This document shows, one piece after another, positions 26,060 to 38,509 of a stretch of DNA of 64,000 nucleotides. The number at the start of each line of letters is the position of its first letter. Within the stretch, counting starts at the first letter, position 1. Below the pieces are notes generated by a model. That model was given only the letters and a program-made list of their open reading frames with translations, ran no database searches and was not told where the DNA came from. The position numbers were made by a program, and so were the translations under genes. Source of the stretch: Tetrahymena thermophila SB210 (lineage: Eukaryota > Ciliophora > Oligohymenophorea > Hymenostomatida > Tetrahymenidae); the NCBI RefSeq assembly GCF_000189635.1, contig NW_002476555.1:124001-188000 (forward strand), given 5' to 3'.

Positions 26060-27022
26060 AATTTGTTTTTTTTATGATTTAAAACCAAAAAAAGTAAAAA
26101 TAAATAAATAAATTAAATTATATTTTTTATCAGTCATTTAATTAATATAATTTTTATTTTAAATCTATCTAATTATCAGGGTTTGTCTATCAATCTAATA
26201 ATTTAGCATTAAGACACAATTTTGATATAATTTTTATTTACCTACCAACTAAATAAAATATTAGATAATTAATAGCAAAAAATATTATATATATACCATA
26301 ATACCTTATTTTTTCATGTGAAAACAGAAAAGCAGAAACATTGTTAATAATAATCGACCCCCCCCCCCGAATTTTTTTTTTTTTTTTTCAGCAATTAGAA
26401 ATAATTTTTAATATAGGAAAGAAAAATAAATATTTAAATTAAAATAACTCTCCTAAATTTGGGTTCATATCTATAAAAATTCATAAATTATTTTTATTTA
26501 AAATATTTATTGAGATTTCTTTTTCTTTAATTTTATTTTAAAAATTAATATGAGTTTTCATTTTATTATTAAAAAAAAATTATTTTACTTTTATCCTATT
26601 TTTTTTTATTGAGTTAAATAGTTATTATTTCAATATTAATTACAAAGAAAACTTTCTAATAATTTATTTTGATAAAATTTAGAAGCATCTATTTTTAGTA
26701 AATCTTATATGCATATTCATTTGTTAACTATTAATTTTTGAATTCATCAAATTAAAATTATCTATTGGTGAAAAAATATAAAGCGAATTATTAAAATTTG
26801 GAGTGCTAGCTAGCTTGTTAGCGATCTTCTTTTATTAATTATATAAATAATTAGCAAACAATTAGATACTAAGATTGATTTGAAAAATATAAATTAAGAG
26901 ACACTAAATAAATAATTATAAATTAATTAATTAATTTATTATTTTAGGCATATCAAAAGCTAAAAAGGAAAGTATCTATCTATAAAAAAATATAAAATTT
27001 AGGTTAAAAATTGATTTTTAAA
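26060..27022. other. Intergenic spacer with homopolymer tracts
   Basis: AT-rich DNA. Its one conspicuous element is the C and T run at 26358-26388, listed separately. A promoter for the WDR82 gene is expected near 26900-27020 but no motif is evident. Confidence 0.5.
26358..26388. repeat. C11 and T17 homopolymer tracts
   Basis: Eleven consecutive C followed by GAA and seventeen consecutive T. A run of eleven C is exceptional in this AT-rich DNA. It could be an assembly or cloning artefact, or a real slippage-prone site. Confidence 0.9.
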
Positions 27023-28902
27023 ATGGAAAAAGAAGAAATTTAGATAAATGACGATGTAATGAAAAGTCTGAAAAAGGCAAAGGTGTTTAAAGATAATGTA
27101 AAAATAAACTTTGAATTAAAGATAGATAATTTTTTTTAATTAATTGAAATCATTTTATGATAATTATTCAATTGTTATAATTGAGTGAATAAGCTTTAAC
27201 ACCTTTTTATTTAAAATTAGAAAGTAGCAATTACTTCGATGGATATATCTAAATGTGGAGAGTATTTAGTAACCTGTGATGGAGAATAAATCATAGAATA
27301 TAATTTATTGAGTGGAGAGCAAATTAAAAAACTTTACCACAAAGAAAGCTAATTGGATTTAGTTAGATTTACTCACAATAGTGAAGCAATTCTTTGTGTT
27401 ACTCAAAAAAATTGTAAATATATTTTTAAAATCTTTATCATTAGAAAATTTAAATGTTTGATCAAAATATAGTCACAATTATTTATTGGTCCTTGCATGA
27501 CAATGAAATTGTAAAGAAGTTTGTAGGTCATACAGATATCATTTTATGTTTAGATCTTAATAATGCCTCAGATGTATTTTTAAGTACTTCTTAGGATTGC
27601 ACAATGCGTTTTTGGGATTTAAATTCTATGACATTAGGAGAAAATGCAATTCTCGATTTATCTGAAAGAAAATGCAATCCTGTTGCAGCATTTGATAATT
27701 TAGGATTAGTTTATGCCATTTCATACACAGAAACCGTTGGTGGCTCAGATTTTACAAAGATTGCTTTATACGATATAAACAAACATGAACATGGAGCATT
27801 TGCTTCTTGGAATTATGATTGCCCTTAAGTTAGAACTTTAAAGTTTAGTTAAAATGGTGAATAGATACTCTGTTCAACTATTGATGGACAAATTCTACTT
27901 ATAGATTCTTTCGAAGGAGGAATAGTAATAAATATTGATATTTAATATAAAAAACAAATCTATTATTTATTTGGAAACAAAAGCATATAAATTTAGCTTG
28001 CAATTTTTTACAAACACAAAATTTATTTATCTTGCTTGAAAGCAATTAGAAAGTTAATAAATAGTTAAATTTTAAATTTAAATTTTCAATAAATAACCTT
28101 GTTAAAAATGCTATTTAAACTTAATATAAACGATAAAAATGAAATAAATAAATAAAGTATGTCATTTCCAATTTTGCATTTTTAACAAAGCATTAAAAAT
28201 TTTTCTACAAAAAAAAATAAATAAACTGTTATTTTTTAGGATAAAATAGAATAATAAAAACATAAAACTTTAGCTTTCAATTTTAGGCTGACACAAATTT
28301 ATTTTTTTTGATTTCTTTATTCAAATTTTAAATCTAAATTCCAATAAATTACCTTGCAGAATATATTCAAATATTAACTAAAGGAATGAAATAAATAAAT
28401 AAATCATGTGTTTGATATCTAATTTTGCATTTAAAAGATGAATTAAAAGTTTACTAAAAAAATAATAAATAAATAAATTGTTATTTTTTATGATAGATTA
28501 ATTGAGTTTTATTTTATCATCTATTTAAAAGGAATTACAATTTTTAATTATTATTTTATATAAAAGTAAAAGAAAATATTTACTGGAGGTGAAGATTTAA
28601 TGGATCCTTGTATTACACCATGTTGCTAATATATAATTACAGGTAAATCTATCATTAAATTAAATCAACTTTTATCATTTAAGTTAATAATTATAAAATT
28701 TTTTTTATTCTAAATTTTAGGAGGTGAAAAAGGTATGATTTAGGTTTGGAAGACAAAAACAGGAGAGGAAGTAACTAAATTATAGGGACATTTCTTAAAA
28801 CCTTAGATTTGTAAGTTCTCATCTACTCATTGTATTTTAATTAGTGCTTGTAAAAATCTAATCTTTTGGATTCCAGATTTGTAGTAAAAGAGTGACAAAT
28901 GA
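27023..28902 (+). CDS. WDR82/Swd2-type WD40 protein
   Basis: Exons 27023-27097, 27221-27413, 27473-27924, 28573-28642 and 28721-28902 total 972 bases and encode 323 residues, close to human WDR82 (313). Matches to the family in order: KKAKVFKDN (WDR82 VAKVFREN), ITSMDISKCGEYLVTCDGE, LYHKESQLDLVRFTHNSEAI (WDR82 YGVDLIRYTH), IIYWSLHDNEIVKKFVGHTD (RYLSLHDNKYIRYFPGHS), SQDCTMRFWDLNS, FDNLGLVYA, KIALYDINKHEHGAFASW, LKFSQNGEQILCSTIDG and the C-terminal NLIFWIPDL. WDR82/Swd2 is a seven-blade propeller in the Set1/COMPASS histone H3K4 methyltransferase and in PNUTS-PP1 or cleavage-polyadenylation complexes acting on RNA polymerase II, so a nuclear role is expected. The 648-bp third intron contains a duplicated segment. 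The acceptor at 28572 was chosen by phase. Confidence 0.92.
28068..28500. repeat. Imperfect tandem duplication in WDR82 intron 3
   Basis: About 28068-28250 and 28323-28500 can be aligned by eye. Both run CAATAAAT-ACCTTG, then GAAATAAATAAATAAA, CTAATTTTGCATTT-like sequence and TTGTTATTTTTTA in the same order. The period is about 255 bases and divergence is considerable. Confidence 0.65.
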
Positions 28903-30361
28903 TGGATGGATGAATGAATGAAAACCAATCTTAGATAAATTTCTTTTTTTGATTAGTTAATAGATTAAAAATTAATACATAAATATCTATCAATAAATAA
29001 ACAAACCAAAAATCAATTAATTAGTCATTAAAAAATTAGACAATAAATGTATTAATAGTAGAACTAATGCTAAATTTTGCTAACTAAATAAAACATAACT
29101 TTATTTTTAATAAAATCAATAATAAATAATCAATATAATTAATAACCAATTCTTTAATCCTTGGCTAAAAACCACATATTATATTTAGTATTACCTTCTT
29201 TTATACTTTTGTGTTCATATTTATTTTAGTATTACTACTTTATTCAAACTAAAATAAGAATCTCTTTTAAATGCTAATCTTTTTTCATTAAGCTTATTTT
29301 TTAAAATGGATTAAATTAAAAAATGTATGCTATTATTACAGATCGGATTTTAATATTAATTAATACAATGAAATTCCATAAATCTTTTAAAATATATATT
29401 TTATTTTAGAAATAATTTTATTATAAAGTACAAGTGAAATAAATATATATTTTTAATGTTTAAAGAGAAAAATGCACTTTTACATAGATATATAAATGCA
29501 TTGTATTTTTTAAATTTTTCATTGAAAACAATAATTTCTAGATCAATATTATCTATCTATCAATCAATCAGTAATATAGGTTATTCTACTCCAAAATTTT
29601 TTATTTGAATGATTTTTTCAAAAAAATATTTTTTTAAATTATTTGATGATAGAAATTTTGTATTATTTTTGAATTAACAGATAATTTTTTTTAATAATAA
29701 ATAATTTTGATGATAAATCTACAGATTTTTGTATGAAATAAATACCATGTTTTCTATCGATTTTAATTTTTAATTTTATTTTTTTCGTCAAATATTTTTA
29801 AATAAACAAAATTAAATTTCATAAAAGTTCAAAATTAAAAAATAACTGAAAACTAAAACTATTTATATTAATCATGAAATATAACATTTTAATTTAAAAA
29901 ATGAAAGTTTCAGTTAAAAATATGCAAAGAATTGTAGAATAGTATCTTTAACTTTTTTATTATAAAATCATCAGAATGATTGGTTTATCAACACATGTAA
30001 AGTAAATAAACAAAGCATATTTTATCAAAATTCTTTAAATAAAAGCAGACCCTTTTTTAGCTTAACCTGATTTAACAAAGCGATGTTTATATATGAATAT
30101 ACATACACATTAAGTTGCTTGCTTAGAACTGTTAATTAAAAATAAGATAATCTTTATACTTATGCAAATATTTTAAATCAGTGTGTAAAAAATTAATTGT
30201 ATACAATTTATCAATCATAAATTAAAAATTGTAATATTAATTTTCTATTTGTTTACTTTATTATTTATTATAGGCTTTCATATCAAACATATTTGAAAGA
30301 CAGCATATTTATTTATACAAATAGTAAAACAAAAGTTATAGCTTTAGACATTATCAATTTA
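28903..30361. other. Intergenic spacer
   Basis: 1.5 kb of AT-rich DNA with short ATGGATGAATG and ATCAATCA runs near 28900 and 29560. The frame of the next gene is open for about 90 bases upstream of its ATG, back to a TATAG that could be a splice acceptor near 30274, so a short upstream exon is possible. Confidence 0.45.
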
Positions 30362-33127
30362 ATGAATTATTCAGGTTAGTAAGCTCGATTGGATTAGTCT
30401 AATCAAAAATTAAATGGCAACAACAACCAGTCTAATATTCTCAATAGTAGTGTAAAACAAAAGGAATAGAATTAGCAAAGTCAGTAAGTTAATTAAGTAA
30501 ATATTAGTAAGAAAAACAAAAAGAATAAAAAGAGAAGTTCTTAATAAGCAAGCAATAGTGATGAATATTCTAGGAATGCTAATATTGATCATATTTTAAG
30601 CGCTATAGAGAACAACAAGAGATGTAATGATTCAGATTTCTACAATTAAAGCAATAACAAAATATCATAAGAATATTTAAGTTTGGTAGATTCTACAGAG
30701 CCTAACAACAATACGGTAGAATATATTCGTAGGAAACTTTCTGATTAAAATTATTCATTAATTTCTCCTGAAAATAAGACCTCTGCTACTAATTTCCATA
30801 AAAAATCTAATAGCAATTAAGAAAGATTATCTTCCTCTGTGTCTTCTTACGGTACTAACAAAGATAGTTAATATGATGATGGTTTTATAACAATAGGTAA
30901 GGCAGCTAAACCAAACAATGGCTACAATAACTAGTTACACTATAACGAATAAAATAAGTAAATAAGTAGTAAATAGAATTGCAGCTATTCTATTAATGTA
31001 TTAAATGACAGTAACATAAATTAGTAAAATAAACACAACAATAGCAATAACTAAACTCAAAACAAAAATCATAAAATGAAATAACATTCAAATTAAAACT
31101 AGCAGCAGCATGTCAGAAAGCATGACTAAATCTAAATTGTGCATTCTAACAGCTATAATATTGAAAATAGTGATTCAAAGCATAATTAAAGCAACCACAA
31201 TAGGTTTTCTTCTTCAGGAGATATCAAAAACAAGTAAAATCAATCCTCGCCTTTAAAAGAAATAAAATAGCATAGAAGTAGCTTGGTTGTGTAATAAAAT
31301 CAAAATAATAAATTCAAAAATGAAATAAACTCTTTAGATTACGTACAAGAAGAGTAAAGGATTAATAATTCGAGCAGTTAAGAATTGGATCACGAGAACG
31401 AAGAAATTAACTAATAAGAAGATAAAGAGAGTTATGAATACTTTTCGAATATTGACCATGATGAATCACAATAGACAAGTAAAGAGGATAACAATCATTT
31501 AAAAGTGATGAGAAAAAAAACAAATAGAAGCAAAAGCATTCATAATAGTACAGAATTAGGCTCAGTCAATAATAATTCATAAGAAAAATTAGGTTGTTTA
31601 ACTGCTAAAAATGACAGCAAAACTACAAAAGATGATACAGATTTTACTAGCATTAACAATCTTGAAAATCAAAATTAACTGCAATTAACCAATTAATCAT
31701 CTTAATAAAGCTAAAATAATTCTAATGTCATGAGTTAATCATGCTAAAATCTTCCCAATCCTCCAACTTTACAAAAAGAGAAATCAATTACAAATGAAGA
31801 TAAAGATAAAGAAAAAGAAGAAGGAAGCTTAGCAATATTTCGTTGCCCGATAGCTTTAGAGAAGTACAACATAAAACTGTGGATTATGTATGTAGACAAT
31901 TTAATTGAAGTTATGTTTAAGTTGCCGATTGAGTTGATTATTTTAATTGCAGAGTACATAATCAAAGGCAAACAAATTTAGAGAAAAGATTTTCATATAT
32001 GGGTTCATTTTATTTTAATTCTTATCCCTGTTCTCATATTCACAGATAACCTCTATATCATAGAAATGAAAGAATACTTTGATGTTTCTTATTGGTATCA
32101 TGCATTCAGAGGTTAATCTACTCTCAAACTTTACGGTGTTCTTATGACAGCAGATATAGTTGATAAGATGTTGTGTACATTCGGTGAGTACCTCATATTA
32201 GATATTATTTGGTAGAAATTACCTAAATCTCCACTCCTCCACCTTATAAAATACATAATTCCTGCAATTCTCTATGTTTTTTTGCACTCACTTGTCCTTT
32301 TTCTGTCAATAATTGCTACAAATGTTATTTTAAATAGTGATATTTCCTTCTTGTTTGTAATGATGTTTGTCCACCTTTCAATGAAGCTTAAATCAACTAT
32401 CTTTAAGAAATTCACCAAAGATGGCTATGTCTAACAAACTCATTCAGACTTAAGATCTAGATTTGCTAAATTTTTGTACGTCTTCCTCATATGGGCAAGT
32501 ATGAGAGGTTTCCCTGAAGATATAGTAAGAAAGCTGGTTTATTTTTTAGGTTTTGAAGTAATTGTAGAGTGGATTAAGCACATATTTTTGATGCTCTTAA
32601 ATAATCTAAAGCTCTCTATTGTAGAAAGTATGAGTAAATCATGCAAAGTTTTTGTAGCTCAAGTTCGTATCATCCCCTCCTTTTAAGCATAAGAAATACT
32701 AAATAATAAAACTTTACAAACATTCATGGAAAGAGAAAATTATCTTGCACAAACTCCATATGTGTCACCCAGTTTGAAAATAGGATTTCGAGTAAACTTT
32801 TTAGCATTTCACCATGCAGTAATAATAATTAAAATTCTATACCCAATAATGCTTAACTATTTCTCCTACAACAACTTCTGGATAGCTATATTTTTCGTGC
32901 GTATTTTCTAAATTTTAAACGACTTGCTCATTTACAAGTTCTCCTTTAATAATAATGAAATAATTAAGCTCTACACTCTTAAAAATCAGTCACTCCTCAA
33001 AACTATTTTTAATAAAATTGATTATTTGATTTTCACCCATGGAATCTATTCCATACTCAAATTCTATTATAATGATTCTTTCAAAAACCCAATAGAGCTT
33101 TTAAGTCCTCTATTTTCAAAGTAATGA
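30362..33127 (+). CDS. TAPT1-family multi-pass membrane protein
   Basis: A single exon of 921 residues. Residues 1-485 are low-complexity (Asn, Ser, Gln, Lys, Glu), a long disordered extension. From about residue 488 the sequence follows the TAPT1 (transmembrane anterior posterior transformation 1, yeast Emp65) pattern: FRCPIALEKYNIKLW, MFKLPIELIILIAEYI, DFHIWVHFILILIPVLIFTD, YWYHAFRGQSTLKLYGVLM (human TAPT1 YHLIRGQSVIKLYI), ADIVDKMLCTFGEYLILDII (LEVADRLFSSFGQDILDALY), a hydrophobic segment ending in LHSLVLFLSIIATNVI, FVMMFVHLSMKLKSTIFKKF (SNNFVEIKGSVFKKF) and SRFAKFLYVFLIWASMRGF. TAPT1 proteins sit in the endoplasmic reticulum and, in animals, at the ciliary base. Several hydrophobic helices are visible. 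The low-complexity front is a lineage-specific addition to a family core of about 430 residues. Confidence 0.88.
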
Positions 33128-34113
33128 TTCAACAAAAAACCACTAATTATCTATTTATATATCACAAAAAAATGCAATTAATTTTAAAATAAATGTTAGT
33201 ATTATTATACATTCTTTCATTCATTTATCCATTTAATTATTCATTCATTAATTAATTTTTTTATGTTCAGCATTTAGTTTAGCTAAAGCATCTTATCAAA
33301 AAAATACAAATAAAATTATTAGATAGAAATGATAATTGTTCATTAAAATAAAAAAGTTACAAGTAAAAAATGAGTGAATTATTTGATTTATTTAAATTTT
33401 AATTGCTAGTATTTAATTTATAGTTTTATTAAAGAGTATTTATAATTTTTGCTACAAATCAATACAATTTTAAATAAAAAAATAAAACAGAATGTACCTT
33501 TTATTTAAAAAATAATTGTATTTCTTAATAGTATTTTGTAATTTATTTGGTTTATTCAATATAGGATTTTTTTTATTTATGTCTAATTTAAATTATTTCT
33601 AATAAAATTAATAAATTATATTTATTTATTTAGAGTAGAAATTTGTAATATTAATTTATTATGATGTAAAATACAGAAAAATTATTTTGATAGACATTTT
33701 AATGTTTAAGTTTTAATAAATTTCAAACTCTTAATTTAAAATATGTTTGTTTTTAGCAATTAATTTTATTTTCATTTATTAACATAAAAATGAGTACAAT
33801 TAAAATTATTTTATAGAAAATCATAAATCATTTTTAACTTTTTTTTTCAAATATTCTTTGTCTTTGGTTCAATTCTAAATCAAAAAAATATTTTGAATAA
33901 TATTTAATATTAAAAGGTAAGAGTATTTATTTATTTTTACATGAATTTTTAATTGATTTTGTTTTATTAAATTTAATAATCATAAGTTTTTTACCTGAGT
34001 TTATTCAATAATATTATTATTATTAATTAATTTATAGTATTTACTTTACATTATTTTCAATAGATTCTTTTAAGAAAGTAACTTACTCAATCAAATATTA
34101 CTTAAGTTTAGAT
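33128..34113. other. Intergenic spacer
   Basis: About 1 kb, AT-rich, with nothing recognised. Confidence 0.5.
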
Positions 34114-37100
34114 ATGCTTAAGATCATATTAAAACCAATATATTTGCTAGTTAGTCTATTTTTCATTTAAGCGACTGTTTTATGGGTATTTTGGGAGGAA
34201 GCTATCCCTAACCCAACAATGAATTAAGAGAAATAAGATTAAATTAGTAATCCATATTTGAGTGAAATGAAATTTAAGGATGACCTTTAAAAAAGCTATT
34301 ACGAGGAATCTTGGTTCCCTAAATAGACTGAAAAGGTAGCATTGATAGTCATTTCTGACTTCGGCTTGAATGATTTGATTTATTGTAAGAAAGATAAAGT
34401 TAAATAATGTGCAAACTTTAATTTAAGTAGGAATCCTTTCTATTTTTTCAACAATGATATGGAAGAATTCTACAAAAATGAAAAAGAAAAGACCTTAATT
34501 ACTTAATTAAACTAAGACTTTCCTCTTCATGAAGAATACAAACTACAGTCTCTGTTATCAGGAAACTACATTGGCTTTAGAGACTATTTAAATAATTCAT
34601 TTAGTCACTAAACAGACTTTGACTCATTGCTCTTTTAATCAAAAAAGTACTTTTTAATTTATTTTAAAAGATTCAAAGCAAGTACTGTCTAATAAAATAT
34701 CTATGCAAATAAATCCAATTTTCTCTAAATTATTATTCAAACATTTACCTGAAAAAAAAATCTTATTTAAAATACTGATTTTCAAATTCTTCCATTTTTT
34801 AAATTGAATTATAAAAAATAATCATTTAAATAAATTTAAAATCTAGTAAATTTTTTGCTTAAAATATATTTAAAATAATTTCATAATTTAACATATTGTC
34901 TCATATACTTAGGCATTTTCAAAACAATTATTTTTTACTTATAAACTATTGTAAAAATTGTTTCGATTCCCATCTCTAATAACAATAATAAATAATTTTG
35001 AGATATTATGGAAAATATAATTTTTAAAAAAAATTTTATTTGTTTGGATAAGGAATATAAATTTAGTTTAAAATAATTATGATACGATTTAAAATCTTTT
35101 ATTAAAATTTATTGAAAAACAAGCAGATATTTTAAGTTGAATTAAAAAATTAGGTAAAATAAAGGCTAAAGTTATTTAATCTCTGACTTTAATGACAAGA
35201 TAGTTAAAAATATAAACTAAGATCATTATAATGACACATATTACAAACAAGAGGTACATTCAAAATAAGAGTTTCTTAAGCTGTAAAAAGAAGAAGGATA
35301 AAATTTTATTTTTTATTACCAAAGAATTAATGAAACTTTTCTGCACTTGTAATAGCATTTCAAATAAGAAGAATCTAACTCTGATTAAATAATCTATGAC
35401 TATTTTAATTAAAGTGTTTCCTTAATCCTTGATTCTTTTAATTAATCTAAATAGTTGAATACTAATATAACTATCCTTTCAGTAGGATAATTTGGATTTA
35501 TAAATTAGACAGAAAATATGGAAGTGATTTAAAATGCATCAAAGGGCTTTATTTTAGCTTATGATAATAGAAAATTTCTTGGCAATTAGATAAAGAGCGT
35601 AGTGTAAAATAATTATTAGTACTAAGTTACTTCTTATGACATATCTGCTACAATAAGTGCACTTACTGGATAGCCACTTACAAAGAATAATATTGGCATT
35701 ATGATTCCTTAATACTTCTTAGATATTCCATAAATTGATAACTATGTGCTAGCAAACAATTTCTATACAAACTTTAGGCATGTTGAAGATCTTTACAATT
35801 CTATGTAAAACAAAAATAAATAGTTTAGCTATGATGAATTAGATGGGATAGAATAAATTACATAACAGGTGAGATTAAATTATAAGGATTTATTCATAAA
35901 CGATAAAATTAATGATAAAGATTAGCTTTTCAAATTTTTAAAAAGTGCAGTGATTTATATTTAAGAAATCAGGTCAGTAATTAAATAAGAAATGATAACT
36001 CCTGATATCGATATCCTTTAAAATTGTTTTTACGTAGCCATCCTTAATTTAGCCATTGTAATAATTGCGATCATTTTAATAAATTACTACTAATAACAAA
36101 TCACAACTCAGATTTAATTCAAAAATTTCAGCCCTTTGTAAAGTACGTTTATGATTGTTCTATTATTTTTACTAGCACTCTCTTCTGCTGTCTTTACTTA
36201 TAGGAATTTTTCAAGCTTCGTCCTTTTAGCATGTGGGACATTTGGAATATTAATTCTTTCTTAGCTATTTTATATCATATATAATAAGCAAGAACCTTTC
36301 ATCAGTCAACTGATCTACTTATTGGTAATTATTAAAAAATTATGTAAATAAATTAATTTTGAGAAAACAATTGACTTTTTAGTATTTCTTTCAGCTTTAT
36401 TTGTTGCTTCATATTCTCAAGTATCTTAAGAAAATATGTCAAGCTATAGTCTATATATAAGGTAACTTCTCATTGCTATAAGTATAATTTATGCTCTTTA
36501 TTTTGGTTTCTTATTGTTCAAGAAAAATGATTTTAGCTCCACCAACAAGAAAATAGAAAAAAATATATTTATAAGCATCGCTCTCTTTATAATTAGTATC
36601 TATTTGCAGCATGTTTTCAGTTAGAAATAATTATTACTGTAGAAATATCACATAAGTTAGAATCTATAAATGATAGGTTCATCTATTCTTCATATTGCTC
36701 TATTCTTTTATTTAGTAATAAAATAAATTAAAAGTGTTAGCTCTGAGCATTTAAAAAGAATCCCTAAAAATATTTATTTTATTTTGCAATCAATACTTAT
36801 TCTGTTTTCTCTAGCTTATTATATGTGCTTCATCTCAGAAGATTTCTCAAACGAGGAATTATCTAATGGTTATACGCTGCAGAGTCTTTTTGTGTTTTTG
36901 ATTTATCTTACATTTACAATATTGTGCTTATATTAATTCTTTGTGATTAAAGAAAAAATTGGAAAATTGTGGAATTGTTCTTCCTTTTTGATAAATTTCG
37001 TATTGTTCTCCATATCCAACTTAGATAAAAGCTCATTCCTCATTGTTTAGCTTTTTTTCATAGCCCTAATATCATATGGAAATATAGTTTATAGCAGATA

Positions 37101-37782
37101 GTAAATTTGCTTTCACTCTAAATATTCTGTTCTCTTTTTGCTCTCTGTATATTTTTATTTATAAACAGGTCATTCATATGAGTTGAATGATTTATTTTAA
37201 AAATTTCTTGTTTAAAGTAGCCCTTTCTAATAATCAACTGTGGGATTTTAAATCAGAGTACTGATAAATATAGTTGCAGGATTTATATATGCATGCTTAG
37301 TTCTTCCTTTTTTCTGCATAACTGACACGAGTCTAAACTTTTTAACTAGCCAAGATACGAGTTACTTTTAGAAATCTTTCTTTTAATTTATGTTTGATTG
37401 TTCAATAAAACAAAGTGAGTAAAACTCTTTTTAAATTATTGAAATGGAGCAAGCTAGTTTAGGATAAGATTCTACAAAAAATGAATAAATAGAATAAATC
37501 AGTGACTCTCCAAAAAACAAAGCTTAAATGACACAAAATAATATACTTCATTTAACTTTTTGTTCATCTAATCTGAAGTTTTAACTACCTATCTTACTAT
37601 CTCTCTTAACATTAGTATTTTTCAGTATTGACAATCTTTAACAAACTTCAACAATTACTCACTTCTTTCCTGGAATTCTATTTTACGGGCTAGTTTTTTT
37701 TTCTGTAACTCTCATCAGCTTTCTATAATACCTCATACTAAAATACGATGAAATATTATTAAAATAATTTAAAGTCAAGTGA
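34114..37782 (+). CDS. GPI ethanolamine-phosphate transferase-like protein, probable pseudoenzyme
   Basis: Exons 34114-34681 and 35165-37782 total 3186 bases and encode 1061 residues, similar in length to human PIGO (1089). Layout is that of the PIGN/PIGO/PIGG family: an N-terminal anchor (LLVSLFFIQATVLWVFWEEA), a lumenal domain to about residue 470, then about a dozen hydrophobic helices to the C-terminus. Family landmarks: EKVALIVISDFGLNDLIYC where active members have LLFIIDALRxDF, SLLSGNYIGFRDYLNNSFSH at the target-loop position, and YDISATISALTGQPLTKNNIG, close to the family D(I/L)(A/V)PT(L/I)ALL.GxPxPxxNIG. The metal-binding landmarks are absent: no GDxTW, FYYQRINETFLHLQ where H(F/Y)LGxDHxGH is expected, and SVGQFGFINQ for GDHGM. 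So the fold is inferred with fair confidence, and loss of transferase activity is likely. Whether it descends from PIGO or PIGG is undecided. Confidence 0.75.
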
Positions 37783-38509
37783 TATTTATGTTTATTTGTC
37801 ATTTTTGTTTTGTTTTTTTTTAAATTTAAAAAAAATAAACATATTAATTGGTTTATCAAATACAACAAATTTCTAAATTTACTGTAAATAAAATATATTT
37901 TTTATAATAATTTATTTTTAAAATTGGCTATACTTTTGATATTAATTTTTAAAGAATTGATAGAATCTTTATAAATTATTTACATAAATTATTTCAAATT
38001 ACAGTAATTAACTTATTCATCAACTAAAAATAAGTATTTATTTTATAAAATAACAAAATTAATTAAAAAAATAAATTCTTATTAAAATTAATTTATGTAA
38101 ATATTAATAAAAATATTTGTTGATTTAATTAAGAATATTTAGAACTCTAAAATTAAAATTTTTAATAATTAATTGTTTTTGCAATGAAATTCTAAAAATA
38201 GCCAAGGCATTCATCTATATATTTTGATTGAATCTTTTTTCAACAATTAATTGATTTAGAAAAAACATAATTAATTTGCTTACATTCAATAAATAGGAAG
38301 TAAAAATTACTAATTATATGATTCTGTCAAATGTATACCAAAAAATATAAAAGCAATAGGCTAGTACTTATTGCTATGGATCCATGTTAGTTATTTAGCA
38401 ATTTTTTAAGTGCTCTTTTAGCTTTGAAATTAAGTTATTTTATTAAAGTGTAAATAAATACAAACAATTAAAAGTAAAAAAAAGAATAAGCAAAAAAATA
38501 AATTAATTA
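37783..38509. other. Intergenic spacer
   Basis: AT-rich DNA between two plus-strand genes; nothing recognised. Confidence 0.5.

Noticed and set aside
37683-37868. Minus-strand ORF at the end of the transferase-like gene
   Set aside because: Antisense to the last exon plus AT-rich spacer.
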